Shown piece by piece: positions 33,507-46,173 of a stretch of 64,000 nt of DNA. Origin of the DNA: Mycolicibacillus parakoreensis (lineage in GTDB: Bacteria; Actinomycetota; Actinomycetes; Mycobacteriales; Mycobacteriaceae); NCBI RefSeq assembly GCF_022370835.2, contig NZ_CP092365.1, positions 1,550,001 through 1,614,000 on the forward strand, written 5' to 3'. Made by a program: the position numbers and the translations under genes. Position 1 is the first letter of the stretch; each line of letters opens with the position of its first letter. The notes beneath the pieces are model-generated. The model searched no databases, was not told the DNA's origin, and saw nothing but the letters and a program-made list of their open reading frames with translations.

Positions 33507-33634
33507 CGGAGAACCTTCGGTGGTCGGGGTGGAACCGGGATCGGTGACGAGTGTAAGGAACCGTCGGTGCCGCCAGCGGGAAACACCCGCCGCTCCGGCG
33601 CGCCGGTAACCCCGAACCGCACCGGGCAAAGAGG

Positions 33635-33640
33635 TATGGT
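33635..33640 (+). promoter_or_regulatory. -10 box TATGGT, leaderless promoter
   Basis: TATGGT ends 6 nt before the ATG at 33647, so transcription would start at the start codon. Confidence 0.5.
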
Positions 33641-33646
33641 CGGGCC

Positions 33647-33949
33647 ATGACCCGTGCCGCAGATCGGCCGCAGATCGGCCAGGAATTCGTCATCGAGGAC
33701 ATCTCGACGGGGGTTTTCGGCAGCGGCTTCGGTGTCGTCGGTGACGGGCGCAGTTTCGCGTTCCGGGTGGACCACCAGGCGCTGACCGTCGAGGTCTACC
33801 GGCCCCGGCTGGCCGGGCCGGTGCCGCAGGCCGAGGACGTGGTGGCGACGGCGACCCGTCCGCTGGTCGGCATCGACGTCAGCGACGAGCGCAGCCTGTC
33901 CGCGGCGGTCCGCGATGCGGTCGCCGACGCCGAACCGGTGGCCCGCTGA
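33647..33949 (+). CDS. conserved mycobacterial hypothetical protein
   Basis: 100 aa. I do not recognise a named domain. The sequence is acidic and beta-rich: IGQEFVIEDISTGVFGSGFG, GRSFAFRVDHQALTVEVYRP, then an acidic C-terminus with PLVGIDVSDERSLSAAVRDA. There is no signal peptide or membrane segment. It lies divergent from lppL and just before uppP, the place of a short hypothetical gene (Rv2137c) in M. tuberculosis; equivalence is by position only. A TATGGT box 6 nt upstream suggests leaderless expression. Confidence 0.65.
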   Translation: MTRAADRPQIGQEFVIEDISTGVFGSGFGVVGDGRSFAFRVDHQALTVEVYRPRLAGPVPQAEDVVATATRPLVGIDVSDERSLSAAVRDAVADAEPVAR

Positions 33950-33969
33950 ACCCGTGCTCCCGATGCCGG

Positions 33970-33975
33970 TACGGT
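33970..33975 (+). promoter_or_regulatory. -10 box TACGGT, leaderless promoter for uppP
   Basis: TACGGT is followed by 7 nt and then GTG 33983, which supports that codon rather than ATG 34001 as the uppP start. Confidence 0.5.
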
Positions 33976-33982
33976 CGTCGTC

Positions 33983-34828
33983 GTGCCGGTGGTCGAGGAG
34001 ATGTCGTGGTCACAGACCATCGTGTTGGCGGTGGTGCAGGGCCTCACCGAGTTCCTGCCGATCTCGTCATCCGGGCACCTGGCGATCACCTCGCGGCTGC
34101 TCTTCGACGACGACGCCGGTGCCTCGTTCACCGCGGTCACCCAACTGGGCACCGAGGCGGCGGTCATCATCTACTTCGCCCGTGACATCGTGCGGATCGT
34201 GCGGGCCTGGTTCGACGGTCTGGCGGTCCGCACCCACCGCGGGGCCGACTACCGGCTGGGCTGGTACGTCATCATCGGCACCATCCCGATCGGGGTGGCC
34301 GGGCTGCTGTTCACCGATCTGATCCGCTCCGGGGTGCGCAACCTGTGGGTGGTGGCCACCGCGCTGGTGGTGTTCTCGGCGGTGATCGCCGCCGCGGAAT
34401 ACCTCGGTCGCCGGACGCGCCACGTCGACCAGTTGCGGCTCTCCGACGCGCTGATCGTCGGCACCGCCCAGATGCTGGCGCTGGTGCCCGGGGTGTCCCG
34501 GTCGGGGGCGACCATCAGTGCGGGGCTGTTTCTCGGGCTGGACCGGGAGCTGGCCGCCCGATTCGGTTTCCTGCTGGCCATCCCCGCGGTGTTCGCCTCC
34601 GGGCTGTACTCCCTGCCTGACGCGTTTCACCCGGTCAGCGAGGGGATGAGCGCCACCGGCCCGCAACTGCTGGTGGCCACCGTGATCGCGTTCGTGGTCG
34701 GCTACGCCGCAATCGCCTGGTTCCTGCGGTTCCTGATCAGCCACACGATGTACTGGTTCGTCGGATACCGGGTGCTCGCCGGGGTGGCGGTGATGGTGTT
34801 GTTGGCGACCGGGGTGCTCACCACATGA
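33983..34828 (+). CDS. uppP: undecaprenyl-diphosphate phosphatase UppP/BacA
   Basis: 281 aa integral membrane protein with about eight hydrophobic segments. Active-site motifs of the family are seen: [19 protein letters not shown] near residue 16-33 and the [13 protein letters not shown] motif near 170. It recycles the C55 (in mycobacteria decaprenyl) carrier lipid by removing the terminal phosphate outside the membrane, and overproduction gives bacitracin resistance in other bacteria. The GTG at 33983 is favoured by a leaderless -10 box; ATG 34001 matches the M. tuberculosis start. ATGA overlap joins it to the phosphatase-like gene downstream. Confidence 0.95.
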   Translation: MPVVEEMSWSQTIVLAVVQGLTEFLPISSSGHLAITSRLLFDDDAGASFTAVTQLGTEAAVIIYFARDIVRIVRAWFDGLAVRTHRGADYRLGWYVIIGTIPIGVAGLLFTDLIRSGVRNLWVVATALVVFSAVIAAAEYLGRRTRHVDQLRLSDALIVGTAQMLALVPGVSRSGATISAGLFLGLDRELAARFGFLLAIPAVFASGLYSLPDAFHPVSEGMSATGPQLLVATVIAFVVGYAAIAWFLRFLISHTMYWFVGYRVLAGVAVMVLLATGVLTT

Positions 34829-35508
34829 CCGTGCTGTTGGTGCGCCACGGCCGCTCCACCGCGAACACCGCGGCGGTGCTGGCCGGCCGCTCCGCCGACG
34901 TCGACCTCGATGACACCGGCGTCGCGCAGGCGGCCACGCTGCCGAAGCGTCTGGCCGGGTTGACGATCGGCGCGATCGTGCACTCGCCGCTGCTGCGCTG
35001 CCGGCGCACCGTGGCGCCGCTGGCCGCCGCGACGGGGCTGACGCCGATCGCCGATGCGCAGCTCACCGAGGTCGACTACGGATCCTGGACCGGGCGCCGG
35101 CTCGCCGAACTGACCGAGGAACCCCTGTGGCGGGTGGTGCAGGACCAGCCCAGCGCCGCGGTCTTCCCCGACGGGGAGTCGCTGGCGGCCGTGCAGGCCC
35201 GCGCGGTGGCCGCCGTGCGCGACCGGGACCGCCGCCTCGCCGACGAGAACGGCGCCGACGTGTTCTGGGTGGCCTGCACCCACGGCGATGTGATCAAGGC
35301 GGTGCTCGCCGACGCGGTCGGCACCCATCTGGACCAGTTTCAGCGCCTCGTCGCCGACCCGGCGTCGATCAGCGTGATCCGCTACACCGCGCGCCAGCCG
35401 TTTGTGCTGCACGCCAACCACACCGGAGACCGATTGACCGCCGCCCTGCGACCGGCGGCGCCCACCGACCCCGCCGGCACCGCCGTCGTCGGCGGGACCA
35501 CCGACTAG
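34825..35508 (+). CDS. histidine phosphatase family protein (Rv2135c-like)
   Basis: 227 aa. The phosphoglycerate-mutase-type catalytic motif [11 protein letters not shown] is at residues 4-14 with the phospho-accepting His, and later [14 protein letters not shown] and [14 protein letters not shown] supply the second Arg and His. The family has acid phosphatase or mutase activity; MSMEG_4193-type probable phosphomutases of mycothiol-region clusters are similar. ATGA overlap with uppP. The substrate is undetermined. Confidence 0.9.
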   Translation: MTVLLVRHGRSTANTAAVLAGRSADVDLDDTGVAQAATLPKRLAGLTIGAIVHSPLLRCRRTVAPLAAATGLTPIADAQLTEVDYGSWTGRRLAELTEEPLWRVVQDQPSAAVFPDGESLAAVQARAVAAVRDRDRRLADENGADVFWVACTHGDVIKAVLADAVGTHLDQFQRLVADPASISVIRYTARQPFVLHANHTGDRLTAALRPAAPTDPAGTAVVGGTTD

Positions 35509-35551
35509 AGGAGCCTCGGCCGGTTGCCCCGGCCGGTATTTTGGAACTGCC

Positions 35552-36133
35552 ATGCCCCGCGCCATCCACGTCTTCCGCAGCCCCGATCGATTCGTCGCCG
35601 GCACCGTCGGGCAGCCCGGGGACCGCACTTTTTACCTGCAGGCCGTCCACGACGCCCGGGTCGTGTCGGTGGTGTTGGAGAAGCAGCAGGTGGCGGTGCT
35701 CGCCGAACGCATCGACGCGCTGCTGGTGGAGGTCAACCGCCGTTTCGGCACCCCGATCCCGCCCGAGCCCGACGCCGTGGAGGACCTGGAGCCGCTGATC
35801 ACCCCGGTGGAGGCCGAATTCCGGGTGGGCACCATGGGCCTGGGCTGGGATTCCGACGCGCACACCGTGGTGGTGGAGTTGCTCGCGGTCAGCGACACCG
35901 AGTTCGACGCCTCGGTGGTCCTCGACGACACCGAGGAGGGCCCGGACGCGGTGCGGGTGTTTTTGACCCCCGAGTCGGCGCGACAGTTCGCCAGCCGGTC
36001 CAACCGGGTGATCGCCGCCGGGCGCCCGCCGTGCCCGCTCTGCGACGAACCGTTGGACGCCGACGGCCACATCTGCGCACGCAGCAACGGTTACCGGCGT
36101 GGTTCCTGGGCCGGTGATGACCCCGTCACCTGA
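35552..36133 (+). CDS. DUF3090 family protein (Rv2134c-like)
   Basis: 193 aa. The opening PRAIHVFRSPDRFVAGTVGQ and GDRTFYLQAVHDARVVSVVL are characteristic of actinobacterial DUF3090. The C-terminus holds a zinc-ribbon-like PCPLCDEPLDADGHICAR. Function is unknown. The gene is consistently found with the histidine phosphatase, the SCO1664-type protein, cysQ and mshC, which suggests a shared pathway perhaps linked to mycothiol. A TATTTT box lies 9 nt upstream of the ATG. Confidence 0.9.
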   Translation: MPRAIHVFRSPDRFVAGTVGQPGDRTFYLQAVHDARVVSVVLEKQQVAVLAERIDALLVEVNRRFGTPIPPEPDAVEDLEPLITPVEAEFRVGTMGLGWDSDAHTVVVELLAVSDTEFDASVVLDDTEEGPDAVRVFLTPESARQFASRSNRVIAAGRPPCPLCDEPLDADGHICARSNGYRRGSWAGDDPVT

Positions 36134-36944
36134 GGTGCGTGCGGCGCTGTGCGGCGGTGAGCTCGAGGTGCTCGGACGGCTGCGCGCCGCCAGCAACGCC
36201 ACCTTCCTGTGCCGGGTGAACAGCGCCGACGTCGCGGTGCACTGCGTGTACAAACCGGTGGCCGGGGAGCAGCCGCTCTGGGATTTCCCCGACGGCACCC
36301 TGGCGGGCCGGGAACGCGCCGCCTACCTGATCTCACGGCGGCTGGGCTGGAACATCGTGCCCTACACGGTGCTGCGTGACGGCCCCGCCGGGATCGGGAT
36401 GGTGCAGCGCTGGGTGGAGGACCCCACCGACGATCCCGCGGGCCCCGCCGACGCCGAGGGCGCGGACCTGGTCGACGTGGTGCCCGCCGGCCGGGTGCCC
36501 GCGGGCTACCTGCCGGTGCTCGACGCCTACGACTACGCCGGCGCCGAGGTCACCTTGATCCACGCCGACGACCCCCGGCTGTACCGCATGGCGGTGTTCG
36601 ACGTGCTGATCAACAACGCCGACCGCAAGGGCGGGCACATCCTGCGCGGCGCCGACGGGGCACTCTACGGCGTCGACCACGGGGTCTGCCTGCATGTGCA
36701 CGACAAACTGCGCACGGTGCTGTGGGGCTGGGCCGGCAAACCGGTCGACGAGGACACCCTGGCGTCGGTCGCCGGGTTGGCCGCCGACCTGGACAGCGAC
36801 GCCGACGGGTTGGCCACCGCCCTCGGTGAGCACCTCACCGCCGCCGAGGTCGACGCGCTGCGGGGTCGCGCCCGCACGCTGCTGAGCGACCCGGTGATGC
36901 CCAGCGCCGACCGGCACCGCCCGATCCCGTGGCCGGCGTTCTGA
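36117..36944 (+). CDS. SCO1664 family protein (Rv2133c-like), kinase-fold
   Basis: 275 aa from ATG 36117, which overlaps the DUF3090 gene by 17 nt; GTG 36099 is an in-frame alternative. The pattern [18 protein letters not shown], then [19 protein letters not shown] and [19 protein letters not shown] resembles phosphatidylinositol 3/4-kinase-like folds: a lysine in the first motif, and [13 protein letters not shown] as catalytic loop with DHG as metal-binding segment. The family is uncharacterised. It is in the conserved cluster with DUF3090, cysQ and mshC. Confidence 0.85.
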   Translation: MTPSPEVRAALCGGELEVLGRLRAASNATFLCRVNSADVAVHCVYKPVAGEQPLWDFPDGTLAGRERAAYLISRRLGWNIVPYTVLRDGPAGIGMVQRWVEDPTDDPAGPADAEGADLVDVVPAGRVPAGYLPVLDAYDYAGAEVTLIHADDPRLYRMAVFDVLINNADRKGGHILRGADGALYGVDHGVCLHVHDKLRTVLWGWAGKPVDEDTLASVAGLAADLDSDADGLATALGEHLTAAEVDALRGRARTLLSDPVMPSADRHRPIPWPAF

Positions 36945-36996
36945 CCGGGTGCACCCCAGCGGCCGCCGACGGCGCGGGGCCGTCGATACTGGGTCG

Positions 36997-37779
36997 GTGA
37001 CGTCGACCCCCGCCGAGCAGACCGATGCGGCGCTGGCCGCCGCCGTCGCCGAGGAGGCCGGCCGGCTGCTGCTGGCGGTGCGCGAGGAGGTCGGGTTCGA
37101 CTCTCCCTGGGCGCTCGGCGACGCCGGCGATGTCCGCGCCAACGCCCTGATCCTCGACCGGCTGCGCGCCGCCCGTCCCGACGACGCGGTGCTCAGCGAG
37201 GAATCCCCGGACAGCCGGGCGCGGTTAGTCGCCGACCGGGTCTGGATCGTCGACCCGCTCGACGGCACCCGCGAATACTCCACGGTCGGGCGCAGCGACT
37301 GGGCGGTGCACATCGCGCTGTGGCAGCGCACCGGCGGGGACCACGGCGCCATAACCGACGCCGCGGTCGCCCTGCCGGCCGTCGGGCGGGTCTATCGCAG
37401 CGACACGGTGAGCGCCGGCACGCTGACCGGCACCCCGCAGACGGTGCGGGTGGCGGTCAGCGCCACCCGCGCCCCGGCGATCCTGCGCTACGTGCACCGG
37501 CTGGTGCCGCTGGAGTTGGTGCCGATCGGGTCGGCCGGGGCCAAGGCGATGGCGGTGGTGCGCGGCGAGGTCGACGCCTATCTGCACGCCGGCGGTCAGT
37601 GGGAGTGGGATTCGGCCGCCCCGGCCGGGGTGGTGTGGGCCGCCGGGCTGCACGCCTCCCGCCTCGACGGCTCCCCGCTGCGCTACAACCGCCCCGACCC
37701 CTACCTGCCCGACCTGCTGATGTGCCGGCCGGACGTGGCCGCGCCCCTGCTCGGCGCCATCCGGCAGATCCTGGCCTGA
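36997..37779 (+). CDS. cysQ: CysQ, 3'-phosphoadenosine 5'-phosphate / inositol monophosphatase family
   Basis: 260 aa from GTG 36997; GATACT ends 6 nt upstream, an extended leaderless-type box. Metal-binding motifs of the Li-sensitive phosphatase family: [22 protein letters not shown] near residue 86, and [16 protein letters not shown] near 200. The M. tuberculosis homolog (Rv2131c) dephosphorylates PAP and also fructose-1,6-bisphosphate and inositol phosphate in vitro. It helps clear PAP formed in sulfate assimilation. Neighbour of mshC, another sulfur-linked gene. Confidence 0.92.
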   Translation: MTSTPAEQTDAALAAAVAEEAGRLLLAVREEVGFDSPWALGDAGDVRANALILDRLRAARPDDAVLSEESPDSRARLVADRVWIVDPLDGTREYSTVGRSDWAVHIALWQRTGGDHGAITDAAVALPAVGRVYRSDTVSAGTLTGTPQTVRVAVSATRAPAILRYVHRLVPLELVPIGSAGAKAMAVVRGEVDAYLHAGGQWEWDSAAPAGVVWAAGLHASRLDGSPLRYNRPDPYLPDLLMCRPDVAAPLLGAIRQILA

Positions 37780-37790
37780 ACGGCACGTCT

Positions 37791-37796
37791 TAGAGT
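37791..37796 (+). promoter_or_regulatory. -10 box TAGAGT, leaderless promoter for mshC
   Basis: TAGAGT is followed by 7 nt and then ATG 37804. Confidence 0.5.
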
Positions 37797-37803
37797 CGAC
37801 GGT

Positions 37804-39060
37804 ATGCACTCATGGTCGGCGGCCCCCGTTCCCGTGCTGCCCGGGCGCGGCCCGCAGCTACGGCTCTACGACACCGCCGACCGCGCGGTGCGCCCGGTCA
37901 CCGCGGGGGCGACGGCGACCATGTACGTCTGCGGCATCACCCCCTATGACGCCACCCACCTGGGCCACGCCGCCACCTATCTGGCGTTCGACCTGATCCA
38001 CCGGCTGTGGCTGGACAACGGCCATCGGGTGCACTACGTGCAGAACATCACCGACATCGACGACCCGCTGTTCGAGCGTGCCGCCCGCGACGGCGTCGAC
38101 TGGCGTGAGCTCGGCGACCGGGAGGTGGCGCTGTTCGCCGAGGACATGGCCGCCCTGCGGGTGCTGCCGCCGCACGACTACGTCGGGGCCACCGAGGTCA
38201 TCGACGAGGTCATCGAGCTGATCGAGAAGTTGCTGGCGGCCGGGGCCGCCTACCAGCTGTCCACCGCCGGGGGCGTCGACGGCGCCGACTACGCCGACGT
38301 CTACTACCGGGCCGGTGCCACCCGCCAGTTCGGCTACGAGTCGAACTACTCCCACGAGCTGATGCTGGAGCTGTTCGCCGAGCGGGGCGGGGACCCGCAG
38401 CGCCCCGGCAAGTCCGATCGCCTCGATGCGCTGCTGTGGTCGGCGGCGCGGCCCGGCGAACCGGCCTGGCCGTCGCCGTTCGGGCCCGGCCGCCCCGGCT
38501 GGCATGTGGAGTGTTCGGCGATCGCGCTCAACCGCCTCGGCGTCGGCCTGGACATCCAGGGCGGCGGGTCGGACCTGATCTTTCCGCACCACGAATACTC
38601 CGCCGCCCACGCCGAATCGGCGACCGGGGAGCGTCGCTTCGCCCGCCACTACGTCCACGCCGGGATGATCGGATGGGACGGTCAGAAAATGTCGAAGAGC
38701 CGCGGCAACCTGGTGCTGGTCTCCGCGCTGCGGGCCGAGGGAGTCGAGCCCGCCGCGATCAGGCTTGGGCTGCTCGCCGGGCACTACCGCGCCGACCGGT
38801 CCTGGGACTCCGCGGTGTTGGAGCAGGCCATCGCCCGGCTGGCGCACTGGCGCGCGGCCACCGCCCTGCCGACCGGCCCCGACGCCACCGACGTCATCGC
38901 CCGGTTGCGCCGCTACCTCGCCGACGACCTCAACACCCCCGCCGCGCTCGCCGCCCTCGACGGGTGGGCCACCGACGCCTTGGACTACGGCGGGCACCAC
39001 CAGGGCGCGCCCGCGGCGGTGGCCACCGCCGTCGACGCCCTGCTGGGGGTGACGCTGTAG
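37804..39060 (+). CDS. mshC: mycothiol ligase, L-cysteine:GlcN-Ins ligase MshC
   Basis: 418 aa. It resembles a cysteinyl-tRNA synthetase without the tRNA-binding C-terminus. HIGH-type motif: [19 protein letters not shown] near residues 40-58, with the zinc Cys in [13 protein letters not shown] is near 297; zinc ligands also include [10 protein letters not shown]. It joins cysteine to glucosaminyl-inositol with ATP, the penultimate committed step of mycothiol synthesis. Discrimination from CysS rests on length, on THLGHA and on genomic neighbourhood (cysQ upstream, as in M. tuberculosis Rv2130c). Confidence 0.95.
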   Translation: MHSWSAAPVPVLPGRGPQLRLYDTADRAVRPVTAGATATMYVCGITPYDATHLGHAATYLAFDLIHRLWLDNGHRVHYVQNITDIDDPLFERAARDGVDWRELGDREVALFAEDMAALRVLPPHDYVGATEVIDEVIELIEKLLAAGAAYQLSTAGGVDGADYADVYYRAGATRQFGYESNYSHELMLELFAERGGDPQRPGKSDRLDALLWSAARPGEPAWPSPFGPGRPGWHVECSAIALNRLGVGLDIQGGGSDLIFPHHEYSAAHAESATGERRFARHYVHAGMIGWDGQKMSKSRGNLVLVSALRAEGVEPAAIRLGLLAGHYRADRSWDSAVLEQAIARLAHWRAATALPTGPDATDVIARLRRYLADDLNTPAALAALDGWATDALDYGGHHQGAPAAVATAVDALLGVTL

Positions 39061-39071
39061 GCGCCGCCGGG

Positions 39072-39077
39072 TAGCTT
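39072..39077 (+). promoter_or_regulatory. -10 box TAGCTT, leaderless promoter
   Basis: TAGCTT is followed by 6 nt and then ATG 39084. Confidence 0.45.
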
Positions 39078-39083
39078 TCCTCC

Positions 39084-40028
39084 ATGAGGTCTGTCCGCGG
39101 AAAAGTGGTGTTGATCACCGGTGGGGCCACCGGCATCGGTGCCGCGCTCGCTCGTCGCCTGCACGCCGGGGGTGCCGCACTGGTGCTCACCGACCTCGAC
39201 GCCGCGGCCCTGGCCGCCACCGCGGAGAGCCTCGGCGGTCAGCGGGTGCAGACCGTCGTCGCCGATGTGCGCGACCTTCCGGCCATGCAGGCCGCCGTGG
39301 ACACCGCGGTGGCCCGCTTCGGCGGCCTCGACACCGTCGTGGCCAATGCCGGCATCATCAGCGTCGCCTCGCTGTTGCAGGTCGATCCCGGCGCGTTTCA
39401 GCGGGTCCTCGACATCAACGTCGTCGGGGTGTTCAACACGGTGCGCGCTGCGCTGCCGGCGGTGATCGACCGGCGCGGCTACGTGCTGATCGTCTCCTCG
39501 TTGGCCGCCTACGCCGCCGCGCCGGGGCTGGGCGCCTACGCCGCCTCCAAGGCGGCGGTGGAGCAGTTGGCCAACGCGCTGCGCCTGGAGGTCGCCCACC
39601 ACGGCGTCGCCGTCGGCTCCGCGCACATGTCGTGGATCGACACCGCGATGGTGCACGACACCCAGGCCGACCTGTCGACATTCACCGAGATGATCACCAG
39701 GTTGCCCCCTCCGTTGAACCGGACCACCTCGGTGGGGGCCTGCGCGGCGGCGTTGGCCGCCGGGGTCGCCGCACGTCGCCGCCGGATCAACCGCCCCCGC
39801 TGGGTGGGGGCGGTGCGCTGGCTGCGCCCGCTGCTGTCCACCCCGGTGGGCGAGGCGCCGGTGCGCCGGTTCGTCGCCGACCTGCTGCCTCGGATGGACG
39901 CGCAGGTCGCCGCGCTGGGCCGATCCACCAGCGCCCACACCGAAGCGTTGGAGCACGCCGGTGATCGTGACGGCACCGGCGATCCGGGTGGGGAAGGGTT
40001 GCCGCCGTCGCGCGGTTGCACCCCGTGA
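39084..40028 (+). CDS. short-chain dehydrogenase/reductase (Rv2129c-like)
   Basis: 314 aa. Classical SDR: VVLITGGATGIGAALARRL at residues 8-26, NAG in VVANAGIISVASLL, catalytic Ser in VLIVSSLAAYAAAP and Tyr-Lys in GAYAASKAAVEQL near 150. The long C-terminus (INRPRWVGAVRWLRPLLSTP) is typical of mycobacterial SDRs that may associate with membranes or lipids. M. tuberculosis has an oxidoreductase (Rv2129c) in the same place after mshC. Substrate unknown. Confidence 0.92.
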   Translation: MRSVRGKVVLITGGATGIGAALARRLHAGGAALVLTDLDAAALAATAESLGGQRVQTVVADVRDLPAMQAAVDTAVARFGGLDTVVANAGIISVASLLQVDPGAFQRVLDINVVGVFNTVRAALPAVIDRRGYVLIVSSLAAYAAAPGLGAYAASKAAVEQLANALRLEVAHHGVAVGSAHMSWIDTAMVHDTQADLSTFTEMITRLPPPLNRTTSVGACAAALAAGVAARRRRINRPRWVGAVRWLRPLLSTPVGEAPVRRFVADLLPRMDAQVAALGRSTSAHTEALEHAGDRDGTGDPGGEGLPPSRGCTP

Positions 40029-40034
40029 CGACAC

Positions 40035-40085
40035 GTGATCCCGTACCGACAGTGATCCCGCACCGACAGTGATCCCGCACCGACA
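40035..40085. repeat. three tandem 17-bp repeats
   Basis: GTGATCCCGTACCGACA at 40035-40051 and two exact copies of GTGATCCCGCACCGACA at 40052-40068 and 40069-40085. They sit between the SDR stop and the Shine-Dalgarno of the small gene at 40098. Confidence 0.85.
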
Positions 40086-40097
40086 GGAAGGAGCGGC

Positions 40098-40328
40098 GTG
40101 ACCCTCATCCCCGGCGACGGCCCCGACGAGCCGATCTGTTCGGCGAAGGGCTGTCAGGAACCGGCCGCATTCGAGGTGGTGTGGAACAACCCGAAAATCC
40201 ACACCCCGGACCGGCGCAAGATCTGGCTGGCCTGCCCCGAGCACCGCCAGTACCTCTCGGAGTACCTGAGCCGACGCGACTTTCTGCGCGAGGTCGTGCC
40301 GGTGGATGAGGAGCCGGACCAGCAGTAA
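40098..40328 (+). CDS. small conserved protein with possible zinc site
   Basis: 76 aa, GTG start with AAGGAG upstream. Cysteine/histidine pairs ICSAKGCQEPAAF near residue 13 and WLACPEHRQYLSEYL near 47 could bind one zinc ion. The ending EYLSRRDFLREVVPVDEEP is helical and acidic. Similar short proteins occur widely in actinobacteria without assigned function. Its 5' flank is a 17-bp tandem repeat and its 3' flank a minisatellite. Confidence 0.75.
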   Translation: MTLIPGDGPDEPICSAKGCQEPAAFEVVWNNPKIHTPDRRKIWLACPEHRQYLSEYLSRRDFLREVVPVDEEPDQQ

Positions 40329-40459
40329 ACCATCCGAGCGGCGGTGGGGGGCGTCGGCTCAGCGGCTCTGCGGGGCTGCGGGGCGTCGGCCCAGGGGGTG
40401 TGGGGGCGTCGGCCCAGGGGTTGTGCGGCTGTGGCGGCGACACGCCGACGGCCATCGCC

Positions 40460-40625
40460 CTGAGGACACAAGGCTCCGCCGTGAGTGCACAACGCTCCGC
40501 GGTGAGTGCACAAAGCCCCGCTGCGGGAACTACGGGACACCGTGAGTGCACAATCCCGCGCCGTGGGCGCACAACGCTCCGCCGTGGGCGCACAACGCTC
40601 CGCCGTGAGTACACAACGCCCCGCC
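40460..40625. repeat. 21-bp minisatellite (seven units) in a gene-free gap
   Basis: Units start at 40460, 40481, 40502, 40542, 40563, 40584 and 40605; the core is GTGAGTGCACAACGCTCCGCC, with GTGGGCGCACAACGCTCCGCC twice. A 19-bp insert (40523-40541) interrupts the array. Just before it, GCGTCGGC recurs at 40351, 40383 and 40406 in a degenerate GC-rich repeat. The whole gap 40329-40700 lies between convergent genes and shows no convincing gene. Confidence 0.85.
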
Positions 40626-40700
40626 CGGGGCGCACGGCGAAGCCGACGACGCGGTCGAGGGGCCCGGAGAGGCCGGTGTGCGTGGTCGCCGCGAGCCGGA

Positions 40701-41567
40701 TCAGCGCCGACGCCGGCGAAGATAGCGCTCGAACTCCGCGGCCAGCGCATCCCCGTCGATCTGGCCGAGCGCCTCGTGCAGGTTGATTTCGGCATCGCCG
40801 CGCTCCTCCAGCGAGGCCACATAGTCGGCGATCTCGTCATCCTCGGAGGTCATCTCGCTGACCAGCTGTTCCCACTCCTCGGCCTGGGCGGGCAGGTCGG
40901 CCAGCGGCACCTCGATGTCGAGGACCTCCTCGACCCGGTGCAGCAACGCCACCGTGGCCTTCGGGTTGGGGGGCTGCGACACGTAGTGCGGCACCGCCGC
41001 CCAGAACGACACCGCCGGGATACCGCGGCCCACGCAGATCTCCTGCAGCACCCCGGCGATCCCGGTCGGCCCCTCGTAGCGGGTCTCGGTCAGACCGAAC
41101 CGGGCGGCGGAATCCGCCGAATACGCCGCTCCGGAGACCGGCACCGGCCGGGTGTGCGGGGTGTCGGCCAGCAGCGCCCCCAGGATCAGCACCGTGTCGA
41201 CGCCGAGGCGTTCGGCGGTGTCGAGCAGCTCGGTGCAGAATGTGCGCCACCGCAGGTTCGGCTCCACCCCGTGCATCAACACGATGTCGCGGTCGGCGCC
41301 GGGCGGGCGACAGTAGGCGATCCGCATCGATGGCCACACCAGCGCGCGGGTCACCCCGTCGATCAGCCGGATCACCGGCCGGCTGACCTGGTAGTCGTAG
41401 TAGTCCTCGTCGTCGATCTCCACTATCGGGGTGCCCGCCCAGACCGTGTCGAGGTGCTCCAGTGCGCCGGTGGCGGCGTCGCCGGCGTCGTTCCACCCCT
41501 CGAACGCGACCACCACGATGGGGTCGTGCAGGTCGGGCAGCGCAGGGCCGTCGGGCGGTCGGGTCAC
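40701..41567 (-). CDS. PAC2 family protein (proteasome assembly chaperone-like, Rv2125-like)
   Basis: 288 aa from GTG 41565-41567; TAGGCT followed by 7 nt precedes it, and the frame upstream to 41624 looks non-coding. PAC2 family wording: DPIVVVAFEGWNDAGDAATG at the start, WPSMRIAYCRPPGADRDIVL, VLILGALLADTPHTRPVPVS, and a helical acidic C-terminus EEWEQLVSEMTSEDDEIADY. Structures of actinobacterial homologs resemble proteasome assembly chaperone 2, but no assembly role is shown in mycobacteria. Interesting in view of the Pup-proteasome genes further right. It is divergent from metH. Confidence 0.9.
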   Translation of the reverse strand: MTRPPDGPALPDLHDPIVVVAFEGWNDAGDAATGALEHLDTVWAGTPIVEIDDEDYYDYQVSRPVIRLIDGVTRALVWPSMRIAYCRPPGADRDIVLMHGVEPNLRWRTFCTELLDTAERLGVDTVLILGALLADTPHTRPVPVSGAAYSADSAARFGLTETRYEGPTGIAGVLQEICVGRGIPAVSFWAAVPHYVSQPPNPKATVALLHRVEEVLDIEVPLADLPAQAEEWEQLVSEMTSEDDEIADYVASLEERGDAEINLHEALGQIDGDALAAEFERYLRRRRR

Positions 41568-41574
41568 GGAATTC

Positions 41575-41580
41575 AGCCTA
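41575..41580 (-). promoter_or_regulatory. -10 box TAGGCT, leaderless promoter for the PAC2 gene
   Basis: On the minus strand TAGGCT is followed by 7 nt and GTG 41567. Confidence 0.45.
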
Positions 41581-41644
41581 CGGCGTGCGGCCTGTGCCTT
41601 GGAGCCTTCGTGGCGGCGCTCCACGACGAAGTAGACTCTTCTAG

Positions 41645-41718
41645 CGTCGAGAGGCGTTGCAACGGCGCGCCGGGTACCACCGGGGGGCCGCCACGCTCGA
41701 CGGAGTTAAAGGACGCCT
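41645..41718 (+). promoter_or_regulatory. SAH-riboswitch-like pseudoknot in the metH leader
   Basis: P1: CGTCGAG (41645-41651) pairs with CTCGACG (41696-41702). P2: GGCG (41664-41667) pairs with CGCC (41689-41692), with a CCGG/CCGG inner stem. Pseudoknot: AGGCGT (41652-41657) pairs with ACGCCT (41713-41718). The motif GGCGTTGCAAC and the GTTAAAGG junction resemble the S-adenosylhomocysteine riboswitch consensus. The metH Shine-Dalgarno (ACGGAGGGAG) starts about 7 nt after the element. SAH elements normally turn expression on, which fits a methionine synthase. Confidence 0.7.
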
Positions 41719-41739
41719 TCCGTCACGGAGGGAGCCCGC

Positions 41740-45474
<3,735 letters not shown>

Positions 45475-45477
45475 GCC

Positions 45478-46173
45478 CTGCGTGCGGTGCTGTGGGACAT
45501 GGACGGCACCCTGGTTGAGTCCGAGAAGCTCTGGGACATCGCGCTGACGGAGCTGTACGCGCACCTCGGTGGTCGGCTCGACGCCGCGGTACGGCAGGCC
45601 ACCGTCGGCAGCTCGGCCGACGCCGCGATGCGCATCGTCTACACCGACCTGGGGCGGCGGCTGGACCCGGCGGCCATGCGGGCGTCGACCGCCTGGATGC
45701 ATGCCCGGGTCGGCGAGCTGTTCGGTGAGGGGTTGCCGTGGTGTCCCGGTGCGCGGGAACTGCTCGACGCGCTGGCCGCGGCGGCGGTGCCGATGGCGTT
45801 GGTGACCAACACCGCCCGCGCGCTGACCGATCGTGCCCTCGAGCAGATCGGCGGGCACTACTTCGCGGTGTCGGTCTGCGGGGACGAGGTGCCCCGCGCC
45901 AAGCCGGCCGCCGACCCCTACCGAGCGGCGGCGGCCGCGCTGGGGATCGCCCCGGCCGATTGTCTGGCCGTCGAGGACTCGGTGACCGGGGTGGCCGCCG
46001 CGCGGGCGGCCGGCTGCCTGGTGCTGGTGGTGCCCAACGCGGTGACGGTGCCCACCGGGCCGGGACGTCGCCACGTCGACTCGCTCGCCCGGCTGGGCCC
46101 AGACGACCTGCGTCGGATCCACGCCGGGCTGCGTCGCGACGAAACCGATGTGACGTTGCCGGCCGGACCATGA
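45478..46173 (+). CDS. HAD superfamily hydrolase, probable CTG start
   Basis: About 231 aa. HAD motif I is in [17 protein letters not shown], motif II ALVTNTA, motif [21 protein letters not shown] and motif [17 protein letters not shown]; a cap domain follows motif I. It resembles beta-phosphoglucomutase-like phosphatases. An in-frame stop (metH TGA, 45472-45474) limits the start. GGAGGA (45465-45470) is 7 nt from CTG 45478, which would give the family-typical [11 protein letters not shown], but 16 nt from GTG 45487. CTG is therefore preferred; if wrong, the protein is 228 aa. ATGA overlap with hisE. Confidence 0.85.
   Translation: MRAVLWDMDGTLVESEKLWDIALTELYAHLGGRLDAAVRQATVGSSADAAMRIVYTDLGRRLDPAAMRASTAWMHARVGELFGEGLPWCPGARELLDALAAAAVPMALVTNTARALTDRALEQIGGHYFAVSVCGDEVPRAKPAADPYRAAAAALGIAPADCLAVEDSVTGVAAARAAGCLVLVVPNAVTVPTGPGRRHVDSLARLGPDDLRRIHAGLRRDETDVTLPAGP

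Noticed and set aside
40460..40625. CRISPR-like array
   Set aside because: Units are contiguous 21-bp repeats without unique spacers and no cas genes are present; it is a minisatellite.
40105..40635. Minus-strand open frame through the minisatellite
   Set aside because: The 21-bp period keeps any frame open; the translation is a simple Arg/Val repeat with no start signal and runs antisense to the small gene at 40098.
41641..41739. Cobalamin riboswitch upstream of metH
   Set aside because: The leader is only about 100 nt and lacks the B12-box; the structure seen fits the SAH type.
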